From assembly GCF_034347385.1 (NCBI RefSeq), contig NZ_CP133777.1, forward strand, positions 2,604,001-2,668,000: 64,000 nt of DNA, read 5' to 3'. Each line of letters begins with the position of its first letter. Within the stretch, counting starts at the first letter, position 1. A program made the translations under genes and the position numbers. Source of the DNA: Actimicrobium sp. CCC2.4. GTDB taxonomy: Bacteria > Pseudomonadota > Gammaproteobacteria > Burkholderiales > Burkholderiaceae_D. The notes beneath the pieces were generated by a model. The model was given only the letters and a program-made list of their open reading frames with translations, was not told the DNA's origin and made no database searches. Shown in pieces: positions 15,001 through 18,826 of this stretch.

Positions 15001-15152
15001 GGCGGCGGCACCACCAGGTCCGCTGACAGCAAAAAACGCTGTTCGAGTGCTTCGAACAGCGTTTTGCGCGGCATCGACGGGCGGGGAGCCCCTGAACGCC
15101 GAAGTGAACGTGCGACGCGACCGGTCAGTGCTGCCAGATTTTTCGTTGCCAT
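1..15152 (-). CDS. Giant LEPR-XLL-like / DUF4347 / RTX-repeat surface or secreted adhesin, 3' end beyond window
   Basis: The minus-strand frame from the ATG at 15152 stays open to base 1, at least 5,050 codons, so the C-terminus is missing. A GGGAG ribosome site precedes the ATG. Residues 35-45 (EALEQRFLLSA) resemble the LEPR-XLL motif that heads many giant repeat proteins. Residues about 115-310 match DUF4347, with the typical ILSHGGSGSLRLG and LLYGCDVGQG segments. Glycine/aspartate RTX-like repeats (GGAGNDIL type) lie at about 315-350, 550-690, 840-890 and 950-1065. From about 1200 onward the protein is a low-complexity Ala/Gly/Ser/Thr/Val array with a rough 57-67-residue period (NTIGNTV, SASITA-like strands), suggesting a long beta-helix or filament. 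A TolC-family gene sits just upstream, so type I secretion and calcium-dependent folding outside the cell are inferred. The secretion signal and the exact ligand cannot be seen. Adhesion is a family-level inference. Confidence 0.88.
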   Translation of the reverse strand, partial: MATKNLAALTGRVARSLRRSGAPRPSMPRKTLFEALEQRFLLSADLVVPPPPVQQAVLDAPLLINQPGPVVLSMAVQTPPAAHAVQATLTDASAALPGVTIAVSDFAAYLQSRPAGSQLVIVDAAIPHVATLINGVLDALAPGAANAKEPASASASATPATTGPSLQVVHRGDVDLVMLDARFDGVEQITAILGAYKDQGLDAVQILSHGGSGSLRLGSTQLDGSNLDQYQQSIASWGRALHAGSDILLYGCDVGQGSYGINFVQSLARLTGADVAASTDLTGSAALGGDWTLEYATGTIDTSTIRLDAYAYVLDALTGTSGDDVLIGTLANDVITGGGGNDSYKFADDFAHDTVTGSSGTDTLDFSLVTQDLHFTINGGGSVTVSYGSGTANTVSATGIENLIGGIGVNTFTFAGALTGTLTGTVGGSNVLDYAGYAGNVLVNLNTGFATATGGVVNLTKVIGTTVTGKTSTLVGADEDNLWSITAAGKGNIGGYFAFENFQILTGGTQADTVDYSAYASAIAVDLSLGTGSGFTSISNFDHVIGSAFNDRITGNAGNNLLTGGAGADIITGGGGIDTLVESRDVSFTLTNTTLFDGADTDTLTGISKAILTGGASANTLDASATTSITVTLDGGAGNDILIGGTLGGTLIGGLGNDTLTGGAGNDILTGGGGIDSINGGGGTLNTLVEQSDSRLVLTATRLDMGQGVSSVQTISLTGTVSDGTFTLTLNGERTKAIRFDASALEVRTALTGLAAIGDSDVVVKKPADTGPWIVTFTGNLGGIDVGALSATPALVGGSVAVTQTVTGAVAYSMLTSIQSARLTGGRSNNLIDASGFGHAVILNGGAGDDVLIGGTGNDTLDGGEGSDILTGGAGDDILHGGDGGFIDTVSETRNATSIVLTRATLTMDIEVDTIDGFERAILTGGSDNNVIDASGFSGASDDVNVTGLNAVTLDGGAANDRLTGTTGADTFTGGSGDDFIIGDSTDTLLETRDADMVLTNSKLTISTQNDVEVDTLTGITIAVLHGGISANTLDASAFTGRATLFSEGGLDVLKGGSGNDVFYVDVSNLALTDRVTVSDGGGLFNKLYQLGTGSVTAADLARVTITQPSNINETTFKGGNGDTLNFDRNFVANGTNVSFEYDTINLNGYTIDTSGLAGPHEAAGNITLRGEHINLTNAKLLALGYVEYDAEGKVKSAAENGDISITAADLTNALSAGLGFADIDFNAADITIVNSTIAGRNVAMLATASAIRFDVDSPNSGSKEFDKLLVDTANGLLGALSNASLMAGVSMSTARASITIDATSIITAHNFTAEATAKNIASPSPTALLVGVGVGIIDTTAIVSVAGTIRATGSISLHSTADNTLNVLVKPDTFTGRAVSIAVSIENSQSIASATSTSTLTSGGYLSIVADTIDRNRTLAQAFAGPDGKLAVAFAVNVSNTKTNASLDSKVANADGTITVKATHKQEVITSTLVPGLRINRYLSGTGASSTVGDPANGNLIDDAKGSAVSAVSAKLSFIAGAKGGFINFLKRFDGLKKLIDSPDTNTSDIGGAIAFVLNTNSVTARIGDGADSPDNAVVSAGGDINVTANIEMRPDISASSSTKNETTKAAQKVADLGLSLAFSIGIYNNVTDARIAGDATVDAIGKLSVNALTHSQILPESAWGIELVKQFSADQAPATFQSNATAPVRVGTGETVDIVTGHTAGGDVGSRYKFKDVEPLSGANLSTTDFSDSSVWEDLGKPATAAAKNLISGIGGYLNNNLGLNDHLIDTWTNTTASGQVKAGAISFTTLVMNHTANAVIASGAKVNQDSDPLKRTGNQKVLVHAESIAQTVNLVGNIKVPGVPGLNFNKEKTFNLQVSPNGPGGGVEAASGGTSVGASAGFYVYQNAVNAKIEDSVKLYADKLDVTASTSVMAIVLGASGSSGGATAGNGVLVVNLVDNTTVAQIDNGAIIDVVGSVTVDALDKTYAFAVAGAVASGENTGVGISLATNVVTRHTEALVGNDMDAIVVGTPGSFNAGGSVDITAKNIGFVGSLAAAGASASSKPAVEKKPPAGGTGGTGGSDGTPQGDANLIVFQGQWGAAMKELSGNLDKAVSAGADMPDKPAEAKGSTAVSGAVTLNLLTGNASAYMHQLGTLTVQDLKLTALDTTLIASLAGSASFAKTSTPDKDATAVAGAFGFNFSKGTTEAFIDGVTSLSANTVTLEAKRSGSIVSLAAGIGGAVGATGSAVAGSLAVTATTNTTRTWVHKMDGSVAGLIKLDARDDADLVSVAGAVAYGGKGGYGIGLGFTLIDNDITSTIDDAHLVKVGGLSVHAGSDATIVSVAASLGIAAGGAGGKGVALGGTLAVNIVSNEITAGILNSSTGTSSSGVIDVAATDGTDIFAFTGGFALGRGSAFGIAASVNVVGNHTTASIENSALVTSGTVAVTAHENASIIGIAASLAGATNTAASASFGANIITNATDAHISSGSNIHANGLIALDALDKSTIVSVVGGVGVSLQGGALGLSLGWNRVSNGITAYINNAIVDSDASVTLLARSTALLIGVGIAGSGASGTAGAGGFSINSIADAVDAHISNQAIVTANGDVTVTASEAATLYSAALSIAASGQGSAIGAMVAYNYVGAVSNAADPNRISLADAPATAAAGSKSVSIAGLTLVIPASVVAYIDASTVKADGSVLVLAGFDDPSATLESNPLVDGIKTIAPATDVNTTASTIKFGSAHGYNTGDEVTYSAGTGTRLGGLGSNALTKFYVIRIDATTLKLAATHADALGGNAIALSAKDSGADHSLTATVAGKAAAVDNVDIATSSIHFKNEHGYNTGDLVTYDVTEGERPGGLGSDPLAQFYVIRVDASTIMLAATFADAKAWTPTAGTAITLTSDGTANSKFNQTVTVAGPAAAVDNVDTATSSIHFKNAHGYNTGDLITYSVTAGQRPGGLGSDPRAQFYVIRVDASTIKLAATAADATAGTAITLTSNGIVGVDFKQTANLGAQAKIFNASAVKLAEALGDTVLLTAHGLHSGDALVYRTGATGNAAIGGLIDGATYFVINVDANHVRLASSYADAMATTAKAIFLTSAGSGFDHRLVIKKSAINAGGVNLALPSSVGTQITSVTLAGAGGAKASGAGAVTLNYVRMNISAYISNTGALHEVVATTGDVRVMAHDVSQVNSGTGALGISFSGAAVGASLGVNDIANLISANITAAKVSALSGDVIVSAEEAARIINVVIGGAISGDSAALSGSFAVNLIGNRIDAGIVSGSTVVAGSDVAVLAKDTASIATLAGNISASFGGSFAVGFAFAVNSVQDTISALIDSSVVRTTTGDITVDATFAKPTSLPAGLDVQIAAMAVSGAGAGAVAGAGSVALNFIRNSVTAKVSNIGALNGINAAGKLGVTASDHSTISSLAGAIAISGIGASAASGAIGASVSYNYLGGDPNDPTSRTNNVVRASIENVTGSISAGTVDVGATYNAQINNITVAGAGSGNFALGGAISINRIRNTTDARILNASAISTTGTAADSVYLHASDDATIRVLAGGIGIALAKSGPALAAGVSVASNEIENTTTTSIDNAKVTSAGGVKLSANEQAVIEALTIGVALSVGSGGSGLSGSFAGSGSGNTVKNNVSASIRNSLAANGRGIEASGAIELVATDNAKILAGAGALALAVVAGDGVAASIGVSVAINDIADTVLASIDSASVTATRGAITVSADETAVIKALSIGGALAGAAGGGGGVSIGAAGAYSGNTIGNSVSAVIGNGSIVSTMVSGGVVLSATDSAAIKADAGGVSLALGAGMVGGAVSLGVAIAENTIHDLVEAKIDAATVISSGAVSLTATENATIQSFSLGGALAVGAGVVAGAVAAAGATSGNTIGNQVLATISNSSAGGKGVRANGGTLTLTATDTSTILSNAGGVAISIAGGGVAAAGAIGFATATNTIGNTVRASITASTATAQNHDIVLAASETASIDTLSFGGAIAIAAGGSGTAAAGAGGSATGTLTNTVEAFVSGGSVITTSGSGKISLGATDAGSIHAKTIAAAVSIASGADAKAMSIGVAIAKNDIGNTVRAYSDNAVLSSAGEIGLSTSASAEIVALSVAAAVSIAAGADGASFAGAGANSFNTVHSTIASFIRGGSATADGRIALSANEAASITARVGAGALAGSVGGASIGVSLSSNTVSSSVSATIDSATVSSTNGAIDLASTASDTVFTEAIATAVAVAIGGAGAGASATSTVRPTLEVRVGSAAILSAKGKITLSATATGSAESKTVGVAGGLVSIGVSTANASAASAVSAHVDGNITGAQDLIVTAHASDKATASAYSAAGGLLAAGGAVANATVGSVVDAAAGSALHSIVTSNAVTVTASATPKAIANAFGIAVGGIAVGISSADASVAPTVTAHAGGSITTGTLTVSAAQLLAGSDDSAKAYARASSGALIGVASTYSHAGNGNSLRPSSVSSYVADNATLVIRGATSVTANSRSQQNAEALSAVGGLIAAGSAGSKAESNTVTTAYLGSGVSLAGASLRITALGNDNNVANTVAGSGGVLAGAGARADTDNISTTSATIHDGANSRRIVLGADNQLPILVSSSHATFGTGDGLQEVRRDQTVDVDPAHTGGGDIGTRYQYLGTDAAATYTTNSGIQTPQTGTTVDVFIGFAGAGAGEIGARYRYVGPVGAGYASTQIVDTLNAGDTVSVKTGITPKSYKYIGASVRGVDLSAAVYSDTSLWQTAGVSLATQDYTDTTRWVRVGPGRSATAAINLATEDFSNTRYWSAIGILDGTGKLTMSADHMAAFNSNQKAIAGGVIAGAGAVANHVVTASTTAGVGANVIVHAKEIAIDATSHVLKAYQQSANIIGVTGGLASAAGATSSVLMTLNTVVNVGANALLNVRGLAATAGDLHLAALNDLVVYDKVSLTTGGALAGAGAFSTIRTLSDVARVHIGQGAALTGVGTVNLSARGQGTGSATVSAETYGVATVAVAKTVVDIRPVNEILIDANAVVHADGNLNISAGTSITFDRDQYTLNARTDTFAGSAIPINFVDSTATLAQVNNITV
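5880..7050 (-). repeat. Four in-tandem HGYNTGD-type protein repeats inside the giant adhesin
   Basis: Residues about 2,700-3,090 of the giant protein contain four successive units of the pattern IxFxxxHGYNTGDxVTY, then GGLGS, FYVIRVDA, IKLAAT and AIxLTS. The first unit is about 7040-6790, the middle two are the most alike, and the last (AHGLHSGDALVYRTG) is diverged. They interrupt the usual NTI/SITA strand array, so they look like a separate globular or stalk module. The same unit type is known from other bacterial giant adhesins. Confidence 0.8.
6225..6780 (-). repeat. Near-identical direct DNA repeats encoding two adhesin units
   Basis: Bases about 6225-6480 and 6511-6780 are almost the same at DNA level, offset by about 286 bases at one end and 300 at the other; the difference is a short in-frame insertion near 6541-6565. 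Shared blocks include the stretches starting at 6301 and 6601 and those around 6420 and 6720. Such similarity inside a coding region implies recent duplication or gene conversion and could allow unit gain or loss by recombination. Confidence 0.8.
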
Positions 15153-15235
15153 GCCAACTCCCGTGATTCCGTTTTTCGTCTGCATTGCAGCCCGTGGTCG
15201 AGCGGCTGCGCGCAGTCAGTTACCTTGCAGTAGCC

Positions 15236-16584
15236 TTAATTACCGGCTGCCCTGCCGACTTGCTCCAGATCGACTTCGCTGAGCGTGCCGGCCGCTTGCT
15301 TGAGGCGCAGCGCATTGAGCTGGAAGTCGTAGCGCGACTGCGCTGCATCCCGCCGTGCGGCGTACAGATCGCGCTCGGCATCGAGCACGCCCAGCAGCGT
15401 CGAGACGCCTGCCTTGTAGCCTTCTTCTTTCAGGTGCTGCGCGCTCTCGAAGGCAATCACTGACTTGTCGAGTGCCCGTACCCGCACCATGCCGCTGACC
15501 ACGCCGCGATAGGCGGCACGGGTCTGGCGCTCGACCTGGCGTCGATCGCGCTCCAGATCCTGCAAGGCGGTATCGAGATGCTTGACGGCCTGCCCGGTCT
15601 GGGCCGAGGTGGCACCGCCTTCGTAAATCGGGATGTTCAGGCGCACGGCGACATCGTTGGTATTGACGCTGCTGCCGCCGCCAAACAGGCTGCCGCCGGT
15701 GGTGCGCTGGTTGCGCGAGATCGCCAGGTCGACGGTCGGGTAATAGCCGGCCTTGCGCTTGGCGATTTCCTGACGCGCTACCTCGACGGCTTGCAGGCGC
15801 GCTTCCAGCAGCAGGTTTTTTCGAGCGCGGACATCACCCAGGCATCGGCATCGAGCGGGTCCGGCGAAGTCATGCGAATTGCTACCGGCAAGGGCATCAG
15901 GTCGGCTGTGACGGTGCCGGTCATTTCGCGCAGGGCCTGGACCTTGTCGGCCAGGTCGTTGCCGGCCGCGATGACATCGGATTCCTTAAGTGCGTTGCGG
16001 GCCTGGGCGTCATACAGGTTGGCCTTGATGGCCTGGCCGCTGGAGTATTTGGTGCTTGCCAGGTCGAGCTGGCGCTTGATCGATTCATTTTCGCTGCGCG
16101 CAAATGCCAGCGCATCGCCGGCCGCCAGCACGGCCATGTAGGCGGTGGCGGTGCGCAGGATCAGGTCTTGCTCGGCAGCGGCGTAGGCGGCGGCGGCCTG
16201 TTTTTCGGTGGATTCGGATTGCTTCCAGTTGCGCCACGAGGCCAGCCGGAAAATCGGCTGCGTGATCGACAGCGTCTTATCATTGGTCGGATACGACGCG
16301 CTGCCGGTGGCGAACACGGCGTTGTCGCTACTGAGGATGTTTTGCGAGGTGTTCGTGCGCCCGTACTGGAAACCGATATTGGGCAGCAGCGCCGCCCGCG
16401 CTTCCTTGACCGCAAAGCCGGTCGCTTCGAATTCGGATCGCATCGCCAGGAACTTGGGGTCATTGTTGCGCGAGAGCGCATAGATGTCGGTCAGGTTTTC
16501 GGCCAACGCCGGTCCGGCGGAGACGCAACCCAGCAAGGCAAGAACGAGGAGCGGCTTCAATTGGGGCAAGGTGCTAGGGGTCAT
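15236..16584 (-). pseudogene. TolC-family outer-membrane efflux/secretion protein, frameshifted
   Basis: The protein starts at ATG 16584 with a signal peptide (LLVLALLGCVSAGPALA) followed by ENLTDIYALSRNNDPKFLAM, the typical start of TolC-family outer-membrane channels. Coiled-coil-like helices follow (TEKQAAAAYAAAEQDLILRT). The frame breaks at about codon 254, in six T's at 15816-15821 (A6 on the coding strand). One more A would give EKNLLLEARLQAVEVARQEI and join the C-terminal part, which runs from about 15815 to 15236 (VRLNIPIYEGG, TLLGVLDAERDLYAARRD). Restored length is 449 residues, normal for the family. A longer upstream start at 16734 is rejected because only ATG 16584 gives a clean signal peptide. 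Position directly before the giant adhesin suggests it is the outer-membrane channel of that protein's type I secretion system. The frameshift may be a base-calling error, a real mutation or a slippage site. Confidence 0.85.
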
Positions 16585-16816
16585 GGTACTTTTCTCGCGT
16601 GACGGAGTGAGTGAGCGGTCTTTTCGGAGGGCATTGCCAAGTACAACAGCTGCACCATCGAGCGCTAAGCATGAGCGACTGACTGTGCGGTAAGAAAGTG
16701 CGGCGAGTATGAAACGCTGTGAACTAATACACAACAGAAATGTTGCCTAAAATTTAATTGAAATAAAGAAAACTTAATACCCACCAATAATTGCCTCCCG
16801 TTTGCAGGAAATCGTC
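16585..16816. promoter_or_regulatory. Divergent intergenic region between tolC-like gene and unknown gene
   Basis: This 232-base gap separates the TolC-adhesin genes (leftward) from the gene at 16817 (rightward). Its right third (about 16730-16795) is markedly AT-rich compared with the surroundings. It must hold promoters for both directions, but no convincing -35/-10 pair was recognised. Confidence 0.35.
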
Positions 16817-17800
16817 ATGAATATGGATCGTTGGGGCGTGCACTGGTCGCATCGCCGCGTACTTTTGCGTTTTGCGCGCGGCAATAACGGAGTCGCTATT
16901 GCACTGCAATACGCGGCCGTCAGGCAACTCGCCCGCCGGCTGGACCATGCCGTGCTCGCCTATGAACACACCCACGGCACGCTCTGGTGCGAACAGCACC
17001 GGTCACATGGACAACGGTCCGACTTTTTCCTGGATGGCGCGGAGTTGCTGGCTGGCGATGGCGCGAGTCGCCGTTGTTATCAACTGGTGCGCAATCTGCC
17101 GTTGAGCGGCTTCGAGCGCTCGTTCAAGATGCGTGCCGGCCAACTCATCAGCAGACGTTTTCTGGTGGGCTTGCCGGTCGCTGCGATGGCGGCTGCGGAT
17201 GTCGATTTCCTCGCGTCGCGGCTGGAGGCGCCAGCGCCGTATCGGGCGGCAATCGGTGCGGCGCTGGCGCAAGCGCAGTACCTGCATGTCGGTTTCGAGC
17301 CGGATGACGGGCACGCCACCTGCAAGCTATATCTGGAATTTGCGGACGGGAACAGGGATCGCCAGCCACTTTACGTCGGCTACAAATGGGATCCGGCGGA
17401 TGCGCAGCAACGGGCCATCTCGCACTACGTGTCTGCGCCTTTGCCGGACACGCTGGCACTGGCCGACGATGTCGCACGCACGGGGCTGGAGGACATCATC
17501 GCGCTGGCGACGCGCCGGGTGCCGCGGTCGGCGCTACGGTATGTGGATGTGACGGACCTTGATACGCAGCGCGTGTCGTTTGATATCAACCTGTATCCGG
17601 CCGGGCTGCGGGTGCGCGACGTGCAGCCGGTACTGCTGGCGATGCAGCGATATTTTTCGATTCCGGAAAAAGAGATGGCAGCGCTGATCGCGCGCACGGC
17701 CGACGCGGTGGTCGGCCATGTTGCCGGCGGCACGGATCGCCACGGACGTGCGTTCGTGACGATTTACCACGCCCATCCGGCGTCGCTGATGGCGGCCTGA
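16817..17800 (+). CDS. Conserved-looking protein of unknown function
   Basis: A 327-residue protein, no signal peptide or membrane segment seen, so probably cytoplasmic. The ATG at 16817 is preferred over an in-frame TTG at 16802 because AGGA lies 7 bases before it. The C-terminal half has repeated strand patterns of the type LHVGFEPDD...CKLYLEF and RVSFDINLYPAGLRV, followed by a helix-rich stretch and GTDRHGRAFVTIYH near the end. These alternating K-x-Y strand motifs recall a repeated alpha/beta barrel, as in ABBA prenyltransferases, but this is only a resemblance and no function is assigned. It lies between the divergent TolC/adhesin operon and the convergent SapC gene (stops 10 bases apart). 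Confidence 0.75.
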   Translation: MNMDRWGVHWSHRRVLLRFARGNNGVAIALQYAAVRQLARRLDHAVLAYEHTHGTLWCEQHRSHGQRSDFFLDGAELLAGDGASRRCYQLVRNLPLSGFERSFKMRAGQLISRRFLVGLPVAAMAAADVDFLASRLEAPAPYRAAIGAALAQAQYLHVGFEPDDGHATCKLYLEFADGNRDRQPLYVGYKWDPADAQQRAISHYVSAPLPDTLALADDVARTGLEDIIALATRRVPRSALRYVDVTDLDTQRVSFDINLYPAGLRVRDVQPVLLAMQRYFSIPEKEMAALIARTADAVVGHVAGGTDRHGRAFVTIYHAHPASLMAA

Positions 17801-17810
17801 GCCGGACGGT

Positions 17811-18584
17811 TTAATGCACGACGTCGCTGGTCACCGCCGGCATGATGGCTGGTGCATCAGTGCGACGTGCATCCAGACGTCTGGCCAGGCGGGCCACATT
17901 GCTCAGCGACAGCAGATGGGCATAAATCCAGCCCATGTAACCGCACCGCACCAGCTCCAGCGTGCTGGCATCATCAAGCGCATTGAGCTTGGCTTCATCG
18001 ACAACCCACAAGCCTTCGAGGGTCTGCTTCTTGCCGTCACGTTCTATCGTGATGACCTTCGAAGTCAGCACACCAAGTTCGGCCAGCCGCGCCGCAAAAA
18101 GACTGGTGCGCTTCATTTCGCTATGGAACAGGCGCAGGAATTCGATGACGTTGGCGAGGTAATCGGTTTGACCGCCCTCGGCGGCAAACAGCGCCTGGCC
18201 GTCTTCGTCATTGAGGCCACTGTAGGCTTCATCGACGCACACGGTCAGCGTTTCGGCGTCATCGGTACCGGCCAGCACGAACGGATAACGGCGGATGAAG
18301 GCAGGGATATAGGTGCTGGTTTCCCAGTTGCCGGCGTCGGACACCATCAAATTTTGCTTGTCGCCGAGGCCCACCAGGGCTGCCAGTGTGAAGGGTCCCC
18401 CTTCCTTGCCGACAAATACGATCGGGTAATCCCGCGCCGCTTCGACAAACTCGCTGCCAGCCAGCAGCACTGAATTGGTATTGGTGGCAAAAGAAAAGTG
18501 ATCCGGCTTTAGCTGGATCTTGAGGTTCTGGTGGCGTTCGCGATTGAGTGCGACGGCGCGCTCGTAAAAAATCATGGTGGTCAT
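17811..18584 (-). CDS. SapC family protein
   Basis: This 257-residue protein matches the SapC family (PF07277): it starts with a short N-terminal strand region, then YPIVFVGKEGGPFTLAALVG and QNLMVSDAGNWETSTYIPAF, the core family motifs, followed by RRYPFVLAG and an acidic stretch. The family was named from a Campylobacter S-layer locus. Its biochemical role is not established, and members often sit near TonB receptors, halogenases or cupin proteins, none of which is adjacent here. No signal peptide is visible. It is transcribed away from mutS and converges on the unknown gene at 16817-17800. The ATG at 18584 is the only good start. Confidence 0.88.
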   Translation of the reverse strand: MTTMIFYERAVALNRERHQNLKIQLKPDHFSFATNTNSVLLAGSEFVEAARDYPIVFVGKEGGPFTLAALVGLGDKQNLMVSDAGNWETSTYIPAFIRRYPFVLAGTDDAETLTVCVDEAYSGLNDEDGQALFAAEGGQTDYLANVIEFLRLFHSEMKRTSLFAARLAELGVLTSKVITIERDGKKQTLEGLWVVDEAKLNALDDASTLELVRCGYMGWIYAHLLSLSNVARLARRLDARRTDAPAIMPAVTSDVVH

Positions 18585-18658
18585 GGATATCTTTCAGGCG
18601 GCAGTACGGTGAGACGGCACGATGCAGAAACCCGCAGTAGTGAATGTAAAGCCGCTCG

Positions 18659-18664
18659 ATTATA
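18659..18664 (-). promoter_or_regulatory. Putative -10 box for the SapC gene
   Basis: On the minus strand the hexamer is a perfect TATAAT, 74 bases before the SapC ATG. No good -35 match lies at the right distance, so the call rests on the -10 alone. Confidence 0.35.
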
Positions 18665-18826
18665 GGGCGATAAGTCTGCACGGCATTATTTTTTTGACAT
18701 CACCTGACCAGCTGTCGCACCGCACTACCGGTGTGGCTAATGTATTGGCCGATGCCGGCATCTGGTATCCTTTTCGCCCGGCGGCTTGCCCGTCCCGACG
18801 ATCTTCCTGAACTGAACCTATCCCCC

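Noticed and set aside
15811-15826. Classical -1 programmed frameshift heptamer in tolC
   Set aside because: In the zero frame the codons are GAA AAA ACC, so the X XXY YYZ heptamer is not in the required phase, and no strong downstream stem-loop was recognised. Simple slippage on the A run remains possible.
16585-16734. N-terminal extension of the TolC-family protein to 16734
   Set aside because: The extension has no similarity to the family and would bury the clear signal peptide that starts at ATG 16584.
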